DNA from: Ypsolopha sequella
Lineage: Eukaryota > Arthropoda > Insecta > Lepidoptera > Ypsolophidae
Direction: 5' to 3'
Length of the DNA: 64,000 nucleotides
Assembly (NCBI GenBank): GCA_934047225.1
Contig: OW204009.1
Span: forward strand, 17,620,898-17,684,897
Part shown: positions 10,701 through 21,060 of the stretch, piece by piece
Numbering within the stretch: the first letter of the stretch is position 1
How the letters are laid out: every line of letters begins with the position of its first letter
Notes under the pieces: model-generated
Seen by the model: only the letters and a program-made list of their open reading frames with translations
Database searches by the model: none
What the model was told of the DNA's origin: nothing
Program-made: the position numbers and the translations under genes

Positions 10701-13700
10701 AATTAATGTCGAAGTGGTTTTTCGTTAGTTTGGAATCTGTGTAAATGTTGTCTTTGATTCTGTTTCTAAAGAATACGACAGTGCCATCTAGGAATCTTAT
10801 TTAACACTAAATTTGACAAAAGGTTAAACGCTCATTAAGGAGTTGCCGATAGTTCATTTCTCTAGGGAATATTGTGACACTGCGCGAGGTGGAAGGCAGA
10901 GGGATTCCACTAATCACAGAGTACATGCCACCAATCGGCAATCACCCCCTTTTGTGACCTTATGACATCATTGATCGTAATAACATGGCTTCATTCATAC
11001 CTCAGAATAAGGAATACAAATAGAAGCCTGACTAAAATAAGAACTGGGCATTAGCCATTGTACTCATCTAACGTAAATTACTCCTGTGTACGAGTGAATG
11101 AAACGACGAACCGCACTTACTTTATATTTTTTCCTGGTGTGTCACTAGATTGAACCAAACAAATGTCAGATGGATGTAATTTGGATGTATTTTAAAAATT
11201 ATAATACCATCAAATTAAATATGTCTCATCATTGTATCGTTGTGTTGTAATATCGTACGTTGCGTGCATCACATCTCAATTTGGTGGCATCGAAATGTCT
11301 ATTGCATTTTGCGAAAGTTTACAGCTTCACCGAGAGAAATTAAATATTTTGGTGCTCTTCCTCTCAAAATTCGTGAAAGTGTGATTTATTATTGTTTGCG
11401 TTGATTGTTTTTTTAACATTGTAATAAAATGTCTTGTGCGATTGAAGGCTGTAAATCGCATACAGGAAGAAAAGAAAACAACAATGAAGCAATATCATTT
11501 CATCGGTGAGTTCTGATAGTTTTTATGTTAATAAGTTTCAGGATCATACCTAAAACTCAGTAACAATAATAGTAGTTCTTGTAAATCATACTCGTGTTCA
11601 ATTCTACACCGATATTTGGCTGTTTTATATAGATTTTCTGCCGACTATGAGAGGTTATGTTTTTGCGTATAGTGATGTACTAAAGTCCGTGTGGCAAACT
11701 ATCGAACATTGGTTCCCGCGGCAGCCGTGCATAAAGGATAATAGATTAATGAGAGGTTTTCTTTTTGAGTATTAAAAAAAAAACATAGTTTCCCAGAACT
11801 CTGTAGATGGTGTTGAACTGACTACATTGCTAGGTGCCAAAGCCAAAACGATTGAAAAAAAAAACATTGCGTCACGTCACGTCACGTCACATAAGCTCGT
11901 TGGTTGATAACATGTGTGCTGAGCATATTATTTGCGAATGCTTTGTTATGGTCCGTCCAGGTTTAAAATGTACCATGGCTTGTACTCATTGCGCTTTACG
12001 ACTTTGATCTTTAGGAAAAAGATGTATGCCTCCATTTTTATACAAATCCACAAGGCACAGACTTCTCTTCTTTTTCTCTTGGGACATTTTCTTTCCGGCT
12101 TAGAAAACTCATAAAAAGACTGCTAATTATTTTTTTCTTTTTCCTTGTTGTTATTATTTATTTATTTTCAAAATGTAATTGTGATGTGATGTGACAATGA
12201 CATTAATTACTTTTTTATGTACGTTTCGTTTTACGATCTCAAAATTACATCCAAGTGCAGTAATCAAAAAATTATGTGACGTTCCGTTCCTTGCAGTAAC
12301 TTACCAAGTTCAGCGCCATCTATCCAGCGACTAGGGAAGAGTAAAAAAAAAAAGAAAAGAAAATCCCTCATTGCAGCGCGAGTTAAAAGAAAAATAATGC
12401 CGAATAAATATCGCTATATTTTTTTGTTACAGATTTCCAAAAAGGGAAGAATTAAAAATTGAATGGCTTAGACGAATAATTTGACCAAATTGGGCAATTA
12501 AAAAAAGCGGTCATATTTGTTCGAAACACTTTACGTCGGATTCTTTTGGACCAAACGAAAATTTAAAATGGAGACTTTTAAAAGCAGATGCCTTACCAAC
12601 GTTATATTTACCATATACAGACACATTGGTAACCTTTAAATAATTATGTATAATTGCATTATCAATCTTGTTTGTGGGTACGTGCTTGTACTATACTATA
12701 GTATGTTAGCTCGATAATTTTTCAATTTTAGGCAACAGAACCAGTACCTATGGATGTCTGTGGTTTAGAAAAGTGCATACTTCTATGTTCGCAAATCCTT
12801 CTGAAAGGCCTGTTCGTTCACGTTACTGCCGTGATCGACTTCACGAAGAAATTCCGCAGATCAAGACATTTTCGTACTAAGTGGTTGACAATAAAAGTAC
12901 TTTGACAGGGTAGTTCTATCGTGAAATGAATTTTGGGAATGCTTATTGACTTGAATTGCGCATAATTTGATTTCTTATTACAGGTTATTAGGTATTTTAA
13001 TCGTTCGTTATTTGTTATTAGTTTTTATTCAAGATAAGTTGATGTTTATTTGATAGAAATAAAAAAAATTAAATTACCTCTGTAGTAATTGCGCTGTCAT
13101 CGCTCATCATTGACATAATATTATTATTACGAATCCTATAAGTCTATGATTATTATGATTTCTATTGTTGCGATTAATTCCTTCTTCCTTGATTGAACAA
13201 AGACGTGACATCAACGAACATCTATTTGATTGAGTTAAGAGGCGACTTAAAAAGTATCCACTTAAATAGTTTACGGTTGTATCTCTGATACAAGCTATAG
13301 CATTTTTTGTACTAGAAACAACCACAATTTTGGACTTAACTTATGTACCTACCTGCCTACGATATAGTAATTTGTACTTAATAAAAAATATTATGCTAAA
13401 CGAAAGATATCCTTTTATTAATTCCTTATTTACACAATATAACGTGTGTCCCACTGGGGTAGACAGAGACCACTTTGCTATTAATTCTCTTGGCCTCCTT
13501 CCAAAGCAAGAGGATGTCACCAGAAAGGTCGGTGCCTCCTGCATTCTCTTTTTTTTCACACTTTGATACGATATGATGTGTGGTAAGGAGATTGGTCGCG
13601 GTTCATTTCGATTTGGTTTATTTATCGTAGTCAAAAATCGACATTGTTACATCACTAGCAAAGCAACGAACTAGTGACAACCTACCTAATTAAGAAAAAA

Positions 13701-14105
13701 CTAATACATATCCATCTCTCTCTAACGCACTAAAATGTCGTAAGAAAATCAAGGATAGGTGTCTTTCTCCGCGTATTATTTTAGCCAGGTTTCTATTTGT
13801 ATTCCTTATTCTGAGATTCATACACTAACTCTTCCTAATTGCTCTGTGGTCACACCATAAACAAATCTATTTTCTATTCCAGATTAGTCTTACCATTCCC
13901 GGAGGGAACGTTGGACATCCAAACTGCAGAACCATTCCTTTCTGATCAACAGTTTCTACCGAAATGGAAACCGCTAGAGATATTTTATTACTACGAAAAG
14001 AAAGAGCAATTTGTATCAGTGTGCAATGTTATTGATAGGTTAGACTTAAAGAGTGATTGTTGTAAAATATTTGAGTCTACCGGCTGCACTGCTGCCGGCC
14101 AATAA
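7721..14105 (+). CDS. RPUSD1: RluA-family RNA pseudouridine synthase, RPUSD1-like, five exons
   Basis: Exons 7721-7837, 8585-8822, 9440-9610, 10553-10670, 13883-14105; phases 0, 1, 1, 2 agree at every junction and give 288 aa, near the family size. Converts uridine to pseudouridine in RNA by family homology. Visible motifs: VDDNYLIVNKP at 16-26; the catalytic block QRLDYATSG at 64-72 with the active-site Asp67; NKYYLAVVRGHVE; and GRRHQLRTHC at 176-185, then RMFLHA, both RluA-fold hallmarks. ATG at 7721 follows TTATACAG, so a 5' untranslated exon may exist upstream. The exon 3 donor (GTTTGA) is weak. Intron 3 ends with a hAT-type MITE that duplicated the splice acceptor; intron 4 (3.2 kb) holds a broken THAP gene. 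AATAAA overlaps the stop codon at 14101-14106. Confidence 0.9.
8937..9395 (+). repeat. GGTTCCGTA-family repeat in intron 2
   Basis: Starts TTTAGGGTTCCGTAAATA and includes the companion motifs AAAATGTATGGGGCCC and GTTTCTATCTCA seen in other copies of this moth repeat. Sits between exons 2 and 3 of the RPUSD1-like gene. Boundaries approximate. Confidence 0.5.
10201..10545. mobile_element. hAT-type MITE inserted on the splice acceptor of RPUSD1-like exon 4
   Basis: Terminal inverted repeats CAGGGTTGGATTT and AAATCCAACCCTG bound 345 bp without a transposase. It is flanked by perfect 8-bp direct repeats TTTACAGG at 10193-10200 and 10546-10553. The duplicated 8-mer is the 3' splice site itself (TTTACAG) plus the first base of exon 4, so both sides of the element carry an acceptor. 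Confidence 0.92.
11429..12905 (+). pseudogene. THAP-domain gene with an in-frame stop, in RPUSD1-like intron 4
   Basis: Three exons with consistent phase: 11429-11505 (donor GTGAGT), 12433-12628 (acceptor TTGTTACAG, donor GTAACC), 12732-12905. Encodes MSCAIEGCKSHTGRK, then ISFHR joined to FPKREELKIEWLRR, HICSKHFTSD and ADALPTLY: a near-complete C2CH THAP DNA-binding domain (C3, C8, the Trp, CxxH, and an AVPT-like end). TGA at 12482-12484 falls where the family usually has Arg (NRPNW), consistent with CGA to TGA decay. The third exon adds 57 residues I do not recognise. Splice sites are intact, so inactivation may be recent, or this may be the start of a THAP transposase such as a P-type element. 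Confidence 0.65.
11870..11892. repeat. Short (CGTCA)n microsatellite
   Basis: Four to five consecutive CGTCA units ending in CACATAAGC. Within intron 4 of the RPUSD1-like gene. Confidence 0.8.
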
Positions 14106-15013
14106 ATTTTTATACAATGAGGTTGCGTTCCTAAACGCCTGGGTGATTGTAAACCTTAGAGTATATATAGTAAACTATAGAGCTCGCGTAAGCAAATTAT
14201 AGCGTAAGCACGGGTATGAACACTGTTCATACCATTTATTAAAAGTAATTACTGTAAAATGTGCACTACCGTTTTGCTTAAACAATTCCCGGAAGCAAAA
14301 CCAAAAATAATATAAGTAATTTATTTTCATCGCTAACATTGATATAAAAAATTAATAAGTGATATAAACAAAATTAATCAGCAGTTTGTACTATGGAAAC
14401 TGCTTACGGTCGGCACAAGGCGCTACTAGCGATGCGCGTGCTCTATAGTTTACTTATGAATACTCGAAGATGTAAACATTAACTGCATAGAACACTTATG
14501 ATTAACTGCAACCCGTCCCCCAACCACCCGAGTGAAAACGAAGAGCTCCGAACAGTTCTCGGAAGTCGTTCCTAAACCTTGTCGGAAATTTAAAATTCAC
14601 TTTTGACAGTTAAATTATACACTCGGCAATTTCAGGGTCAAATTTTCACTTTTTAAATGAGTTTTGACGAATAGCACTAGAACCTGCACTAGAGGATGCA
14701 TTGTAAGGTATAGAGCAAGTGTTTCTAAGTATGAACAGTATGCACAGGTAAGAACATCGCATCGTTTCGTCCGCAAGCGCTAGTAGTCATACTGGCGCAC
14801 TGGCGGTGCGAGCGCCGTTGTGTGTTTTTGAAGGTTAATTTATTATTTTGCTTGGAAAAATGGTTAAATGTGCGATAAAAACGATACTAGAAAACAAACC
14901 AAACAGAATTCTTGGATCACATTTCACCGGTAAGCAAATTTTTAACACTTGTAAAAACGAAATTACGCTTCGCGGGGGTGACAGAGACGTGGGACGCGAT
15001 GCTAAATGTACCA
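14106..15013. other. Intergenic, no functional gene seen
   Basis: Apart from the THAP relic at 14860-14929 I see no exon. Contains short GC-rich patches (GCGCTACTAGCGATGCGCGT near 14425) that look like old repeat pieces. Confidence 0.4.
14860..14929 (+). pseudogene. THAP-like first-exon relic with a 1-nt frameshift
   Basis: ATG at 14860 gives MVKCAIKT, then ENKPNR; shifting one base near 14910 gives NSWITFHR immediately before a good donor (GTAAGC at 14930). This is the THAP exon 1 pattern ending ITFHR. No second exon was found; the hAT-type element at 15022 lies directly downstream. Confidence 0.5.
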
Positions 15014-15021
15014 CCCGCACG

Positions 15022-17077
15022 TAGGGATCCGCAAAAAGTATCGATACCTAAGTAGTATCGATACCTTCTCTTCGATACCTAGTATTTTTGTACTCGATAC
15101 TTTGTTTACTATACTTTACTAGGTATCGATACTTTTTCACATACTCGATACTTTAGTCTCAATGACGACGCAGCGTTTATGGAAACCCTTCCAGTATTCA
15201 GAACCCCAGTACTTCTGAGCTGCGGGAGGGTTTCCTAGCATTAATTCACAGAAAGTTGCTTTAAACCATTCCACTACTCAGAGTTGCGAACGATCTGGAT
15301 TCGGGTATTGTTTCCGGAGTAGTATTCAAGACTTCATAATGAAAACGCTTCCTCTACTCAGATCCCTAGATAGCATAAAAGTACTTAGGTGCGATCTGAC
15401 ACGCGGGAGGGATTTCTGTGCTATGCTCCCCGATCTCAGATCGCAAGCGGCACGTGCCAAGAGAGAGAGAGAGCGATATCATGCGCATCACGCTGTTGTT
15501 TGTTTTGATTTAAATTAGTTCCGTTGGCGATTTGTCACGAATACAATTGCTTCCGCATTTTTTTTTATATTAGCTTAATTAATGTGTTGAATAGAAGAAA
15601 CTATTGTAAATTTAGATGCTGTTTCGAGTGCATTGTGTTTGAGACTTCGATTACTAAAGGAAATTAGTAATGTCTTGCAGTAAAGAAAGACTCGAACAAT
15701 TTTTGAGCGACGGTGATTTTGTTTGTGTCGTCACTAGTTATGACTCCCAGGAAAGTGAACATTTTTGCGCTGAAGTGAGATGTAAAGTTGTTGGAAATGA
15801 CTATGGTGACTTCTGTTCTGAATGGATTTGGAAGTTTTCTACTTCGGTGAGCAGACGTAAAGATAAAGGCTTGGGTAGAAAGTCCAAAAACCGGTTCTCT
15901 GCAGGGAAACCTCCCAAAAAGATGCATTCATTGTTTAAAAACATAATCAAGAATGTGCCTAATGCTCGATAATTTTGTTGTAAATAATTATTGATATGTA
16001 AAATGTTAAAATTTGTATGATTTATATTGTCATACGTTTATGTAATTAATTTTTTTTTCTAATAGGTATTCATCCGTTCTTTAATCTTCGCTTGTTTACA
16101 TGGATGTCCTTACCGAGCGTATTCTATTAAACCTATAAGCCAAATTTTAGTCTGAGTAGCGGTAGGAACTCATATCCATAACGCTAGTATTGCGTATGTA
16201 ATGCCTCCCGCATTACAGAACTAAAAGCAAGGTAGGCTAATCTGAATAGCGGTAGGAATTTATATAATTAACGCTAATATTTCGTTTGTAAATCCTCCCG
16301 CATTACAGCACTAAAAGCAGGGTAGCATTTAATCCATCAAACTGCGTGCTCAATCGCTTAAAGGCTCCCGCAACTCAGAAGTACTCGGGTTCTGAATACT
16401 GGAAGGGTTTCCATAAACGCGACGACGCATATAGAGAAGACGAAACGTCACTTTGCCTCGCAAGCCCAGTGTCCCCTATAAATTCTGACCCATTTAAACA
16501 TTGGAGTGAGATGAAAGCAGTCTTTCCAAAATTGTATAGTTTGGCAATATTTGTTAAGTCAATATTTGTTAATACCAGGCACTTCAGTCTCGTCTAAAAG
16601 GCTTTTTACCAAAGCTGGAGCGACGAAAAAGGCGTGGAACCGGCTCACTAGACCGCGTATCGATAAATTACTTTTTATGTCTGATTGCATCGAAGAAGAT
16701 TGGGGATTTAAAAAATAATTTTAGTTTCTGCTATACAAAAGAGTACATGCACTCTAAATCAGTATTTATATTAAAACACTAATATTTTCCTCTGCTATCT
16801 GCTCTCCGACATAAAAAGTGATTTTTATTTGATTGATGTAATGATAATTATAATGGTAATTTTGTATCTTTTAAAATAAATAATAATTACTTAAGTATGT
16901 GCTTGTTTATTACTGTGTTTTTGCGATAATTTACAGTTTCTAAAGTGATCAAAAAAGGTACTCGATACCGAGTAGTATCGATACTTTTGGTGCGATACTT
17001 TTATCGGTATCGATACTTTCTTCTGCGATACCGGTATCGAGTAGGTATCGATACTTTTTAATTTTTGCGGATCCCTA
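15022..17077. mobile_element. Non-autonomous hAT-type element with perfect 8-bp target duplications
   Basis: Both ends begin TAGGGATCCGCAAAAA and are flanked by the identical 8-mer CCCGCACG (15014-15021 and 17078-17085), the target-site size of hAT elements. Each end carries an array of GTATCGATAC/CTCGATAC subterminal motifs (15040-15160 and 16955-17060), the arrangement expected for transposase binding sites. About 2056 bp. No hAT transposase motif is visible; a 100-codon ORF lies at 15670-15972. The interior also has short repeats (CTCCCGCATTACAG near 16207 and 16303). Confidence 0.9.
15670..15972 (+). CDS. Uncharacterised 100-aa ORF carried inside the hAT-type element
   Basis: ATG at 15670 after GTAATG context; 100 codons, stop TAA. 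I do not recognise the family. The N-terminal 55 residues are mixed (DGDFVCVVTSYDSQESEH, then AEVRCKVVGND), with Cys at 3, 19, 38 and 49 by my count and a WIWKF aromatic run. The C-terminal half is strongly basic (SRRKDKGLGRKSKNRF, then KPPKK), like a nuclear-localisation or nucleic-acid-binding tail. No donor site is needed for the stop, so it could be intronless. Could be chance, a relic exon, or cargo of the element. Confidence 0.4.
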   Translation: MSCSKERLEQFLSDGDFVCVVTSYDSQESEHFCAEVRCKVVGNDYGDFCSEWIWKFSTSVSRRKDKGLGRKSKNRFSAGKPPKKMHSLFKNIIKNVPNAR

Positions 17078-17190
17078 CCCGCACGGCCCCACATTCCCGC
17101 TGCGATTGCCGTCTCGGATAGTGATGTGTCGCGTTTGCCACCGGTGTCGATATACTGTAATATTTAAATGTTGGTAGTGGAAGCAATAGC

Positions 17191-19720
17191 TTTTTTTTTT
17201 TTTTTTTTTTTAATTTATTTATCTAATTATCATGTTTTGTACATATTTTTTACTTATAAAAAAGAAAATCACGTAAACCCTTAGTGGGTTTAAATGTGAT
17301 TTCTGAGCCACTTCTTAGGTACAGTACATAACAAAAAAAAAAAATACAAGTAAATAATAAAAAACATTTAACTGAGCTAATTAATTGTTCAAGACAATAG
17401 ATGTCTCTTCATAATTTTTCTTACTTTTTTAGGTTTGACATCTATGTCTTGCAACACTTTACCTGGTATACTATTTAAGATTTCAGGTAGCATGTAGTTC
17501 CAAGTGCGCTTTCCATAAATATTGTTGCATTTGGGCAGAACATAAGGAGGTAGATAAGAAAGGTTACGAAAATGTTGCGGCCGCGTTCTCTTTTGAAGAC
17601 AGTTGACATTATTATATTCTTCAAACACAACAGCTAGTTTAATCTTATTGAATACATCAATTACTCTGCAATATTTAAATAATCCTTTCTCATCTTCTCT
17701 GAAACGGTTTCTTATGTTGATAGGTACAATGTTTTTTAAGATACTTCGTTGAAGTTTATAAATTTTTTCAATATAGGTTTTATAAGTACGGCCGTAACTA
17801 CTTAGTCCATAACTAATAATAGAATCCGCCATAGACATATACAGTAATCTCACTGTAGGGAAGGGTAATTTATATTTCAATATTACTAATTTAGCTAGAA
17901 TAGCTCGTAGTTTTTTACTTATACGTTCTATATGCGGTCCCCATGTAAAATTTTTGTCAATGATTAGTCCTAAGTATGTATGTTTGTCGACTGATTCAAG
18001 TGACTCACATTTACAATCAGATTTATTGTTATTCATATGCATACATAGGTGATCGTGGGCAACGATGCGTGGTATAAAGGGTGATTTTAAGTATGGCGAA
18101 TGAATGTACAACAATTTGGTTTTTTGTGCATTTATAACCAGTCCAACATCGTGTGCCCATTTACATAGCTGATCATAGTTGTATTGCAGAGTATTTTGCG
18201 CGACGTTGATATCTTCGTGCGCTGTCAAAATACATGTGTCGTCAGCAAACTGGTACACAGACCCCTCCCGGAATATGTTGCACATATCGTTTACATAAAG
18301 TAGGTATTCTGTCGGGCCCAAAATTGAACCTTGAGCGGTGCCTTCTTCGGTTAATAAAGTGTCACTGAGTTTGCCAGCTATACTGACAGCTGTGTACCTG
18401 TTTTTATGATAATCTTTAAACCATTCTAGGAATGGACCCTGTATACCATTTTGCTGCAACTTTGTATAGAGTGTTTCATAATTTAAAGTATCAAAGGCCT
18501 TGCTAAAATCTATGAAAACTGCAAGCACATGCATTTTAGAGTCCATGTGCCTGTTAACTTCATTAGAAAATTTTGCTAGTAGCTGGGTGGTATTTTTATT
18601 TTTCTGAAAGCCGTACTGGTTACCGTTAATTATATTATTCTTAATAAGGTAATTTTGTATTTCAAAACCCAGGTACTTTTCAATAATTTTATCAATGCAT
18701 GATAAGATCGTTATCGGTCTATAGTTGTTAATATCAGTAAAGCTACCCTTTTTATGAATAGGTCGAATCATTCCTACTTTTATTTTATCTGGATAAATTT
18801 TATTTAAGATACACGCATTTATAAGATGTGTAATAACAGGTGTAATTTCAGTATTTATACATTTTATGTCCTTGGCTCTTATACCATCATGGCCAGGACT
18901 TTTCTTATCATTTATATGTTTTATTACATGGTATATAACATCATCATTAGCTTTTTTTAATCGCATAGATAGGTCCGGCCTTTTTACATAGGATTGTGAA
19001 TCGAGGAGGGGTACATTACATGAAGAACGTAGCTTTTTTACATTGTTTTTGAATTCCGTGGCAAATAAATTAGTGGTTTTATCAATATTATTCTTGAAAT
19101 GTTTAGTTATTACCTCATCAATAGACTTCATTATTTTACCGCAAAGACGATTCACAATTTCCCACATTTTTTTAGGATTTTTAAAATTTTTACATATTTC
19201 TTTTTTAGTATAGTTATTTTTTACATTATTTATATGTTTATTGGTTTCATTTCTGTATGAATTATACAATACTCTATTTTCTAATTTACTTTCGTCCTTT
19301 TTCCAGATCTCATAAAGCTCATCTCTCTTCTTACACATACGAATTATTGTTTTACTTAACCATTTACAAGATTTTCTCTTACTAAGGTTAATTTTTGTAG
19401 TTATTTTACATCTATCGTAAACATCAGAAAATTTTTCTAAGATAAAGTTAATAATATCATTTGGGTCGTCGAGGCTTAATGCCTCCGACCAATCTAATTT
19501 ACGAAGTTCAAGTTCAACTTTATCGCTGTCTATCTTAGTTATAGTTTTATACATATTATGTTGTTGTTTACTCGAGTCGTCCAGCAATGCGAGACCGGTT
19601 ATGTAGTGGTCGGCCAATGCATTGTTTACCACGACGGTGTGCACAGCTACACCGGTGCATTCTCTATGCTTGCTTGATTTAAAGTTCTAGTAAAAATATA
19701 ATAAAATGGCTGTGTGAATG
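17191..19720 (-). mobile_element. 5'-truncated LINE (non-LTR retrotransposon) with A-tail
   Basis: The minus-strand A-tail appears as a run of about 20 T at 17191-17211, marking the 3' end. It is followed inward by a 180-bp 3' untranslated region and a long ORF. The ORF starts at the very end of the endonuclease domain, so ORF1 and most of the endonuclease are missing; the 5' junction is near 19690-19740. Confidence 0.85.
17389..19644 (-). CDS. LINE reverse transcriptase (partial ORF2)
   Basis: About 751 codons without a stop. Order: tail of the endonuclease (ALADHYITGL, residues 9-18), a basic linker, then reverse-transcriptase blocks KKSPGHDGI, NNYRPITILSCIDKI, FIDFSKAFDTLNY, GTAQGSILGP and the catalytic YQFADDT, then LGLIIDKNFTWGPHI. 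The architecture and the A-tail point to a CR1/jockey-group element; clade not settled by eye. No in-frame ATG at the 5' end (first codon GTG), as expected for 5' truncation. The intact frame suggests a fairly recent insertion. Confidence 0.88.
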   Translation of the reverse strand: MHTVVVNNALADHYITGLALLDDSSKQQHNMYKTITKIDSDKVELELRKLDWSEALSLDDPNDIINFILEKFSDVYDRCKITTKINLSKRKSCKWLSKTIIRMCKKRDELYEIWKKDESKLENRVLYNSYRNETNKHINNVKNNYTKKEICKNFKNPKKMWEIVNRLCGKIMKSIDEVITKHFKNNIDKTTNLFATEFKNNVKKLRSSCNVPLLDSQSYVKRPDLSMRLKKANDDVIYHVIKHINDKKSPGHDGIRAKDIKCINTEITPVITHLINACILNKIYPDKIKVGMIRPIHKKGSFTDINNYRPITILSCIDKIIEKYLGFEIQNYLIKNNIINGNQYGFQKNKNTTQLLAKFSNEVNRHMDSKMHVLAVFIDFSKAFDTLNYETLYTKLQQNGIQGPFLEWFKDYHKNRYTAVSIAGKLSDTLLTEEGTAQGSILGPTEYLLYVNDMCNIFREGSVYQFADDTCILTAHEDINVAQNTLQYNYDQLCKWAHDVGLVINAQKTKLLYIHSPYLKSPFIPRIVAHDHLCMHMNNNKSDCKCESLESVDKHTYLGLIIDKNFTWGPHIERISKKLRAILAKLVILKYKLPFPTVRLLYMSMADSIISYGLSSYGRTYKTYIEKIYKLQRSILKNIVPINIRNRFREDEKGLFKYCRVIDVFNKIKLAVVFEEYNNVNCLQKRTRPQHFRNLSYLPPYVLPKCNNIYGKRTWNYMLPEILNSIPGKVLQDIDVKPKKVRKIMKRHLLS

Positions 19721-19740
19721 ATTTAGATTTGAGCATTTAT

Positions 19741-21060
19741 ATAATTTCTAACCGACTTCAATAAAAAAGGAGGTTCTCAATCCAACCTGTTTGTATTTGT
19801 ATGTGCGCAATTTTCCCGCTTCTGGGTTGACCGATTTGAATATTTTTTTTTGTTTTTTTTTTAATTTATTTATTTACTTTAATTAAAACGGACAAACCAA
19901 TTACAATAATTAAAGATAGTAACACAAACACAAAATGGTACAATCAACTAAAATAAATAAGAATAACACATAAAGTCAGAAACAGGCCTTCTCACAAAAA
20001 CACAAACACTCTGACAATAATTTCTGCCATCCATATTTTTGACATTTACGTCACCAGACAGATCTAATAAAATTTGTAAAGAACAAACTGCGTATAATTA
20101 TAAAAACCTGCAAATTCACCACATTTAAGCATAGTTACAAGATAAATGTGGCTTCAGAACATATTGGCAATATGTTTTTTTTATTCGAAGTAATAGTTTT
20201 AAAATAATAAGTTAAAAAAAATATCTTTATTTCAGGCAAGACAAAACCCATATGTTAAATTAAATTAAATTGAGCTTTTGATCGAAAATTTTATTTTACT
20301 GATTTGTCGGCGTGATTGATATGTATGTGTACCCGTGCCAAATTACAGCTTTCTAGTACTAAAAGTATCTAAGCTAAGCCGCGGTCAGACGGACGGACGG
20401 ACGTGCTGAAAATATGAGGTTTCCTTGTTGCCTACGGAACCCTAAAAAAAATTCTAAATTCTAAATGCTCGCTATTTTGCAGTGTGACGAATCTTCGTCA
20501 TATAGTAGAATTCGGCATTTTATAATTTGCCTCGGCATATAGTTATATGCTCCGCTCGACTCGCGATTTTTACATGTAAACCTAACACGCTCCGCTCGTC
20601 GTCGCACCTATTTTTGACTTTTTATTGGAAGACTTTATTTCGGTTTTTACATTTTTACGAAGTCATTTTACAATTTGCCCTAGGAAAATCACAAAACAGC
20701 GGACATTTTTCAATATGCGGAACGGTAACTTGCAAAACAGCGAGCGTTAGAATAGAAACTGACGATGTCGTTTGTAAAATACCGAATTTTACTATTTGCT
20801 TGCCACATTTCTCCAAATTCATTTGTACCGGGGAAACGTACGTAGCGCTATCTGTTGTCGAGTAGCTAACAATGATACCGAAAGTGGAAGTTTAAAAGCG
20901 CCATCTGTTGTCAAGTAGTATGGCTTATTTTGGCAAATGAGTTCACGGACGGAATTTGGGACTTGCGATTTGCATAAAACTGTCAATGTCAAAACAAAAC
21001 TTACACTGATCGATCTTGAACATCGTATTTCACGGGAATTTGCGATTTCTTTAGAATTTA
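19741..21060. other. Dispersed moth repeats upstream of the zinc-finger gene
   Basis: Includes the common repeat AACCGACTTCAATAAAAAAG (19750), a minus-strand GGTTCCGTA tail (GCCTACGGAACCCTAAAA at 20430-20447) with GACGGACGGACGG, and a repeat at 20460-20850 that includes CTCCGCTCGACTCGCG. An open frame of 112 codons at 20527-20865 has no family features and appears to be repeat sequence. The zinc-finger gene promoter should lie near 20900-21060. Confidence 0.4.

Noticed and set aside
20527..20865. 112-codon ORF upstream of the zinc-finger gene
   Set aside because: Lies in repeat-like DNA with CTCCGCTCGACTCGCG motifs; composition and lack of any domain suggest chance.
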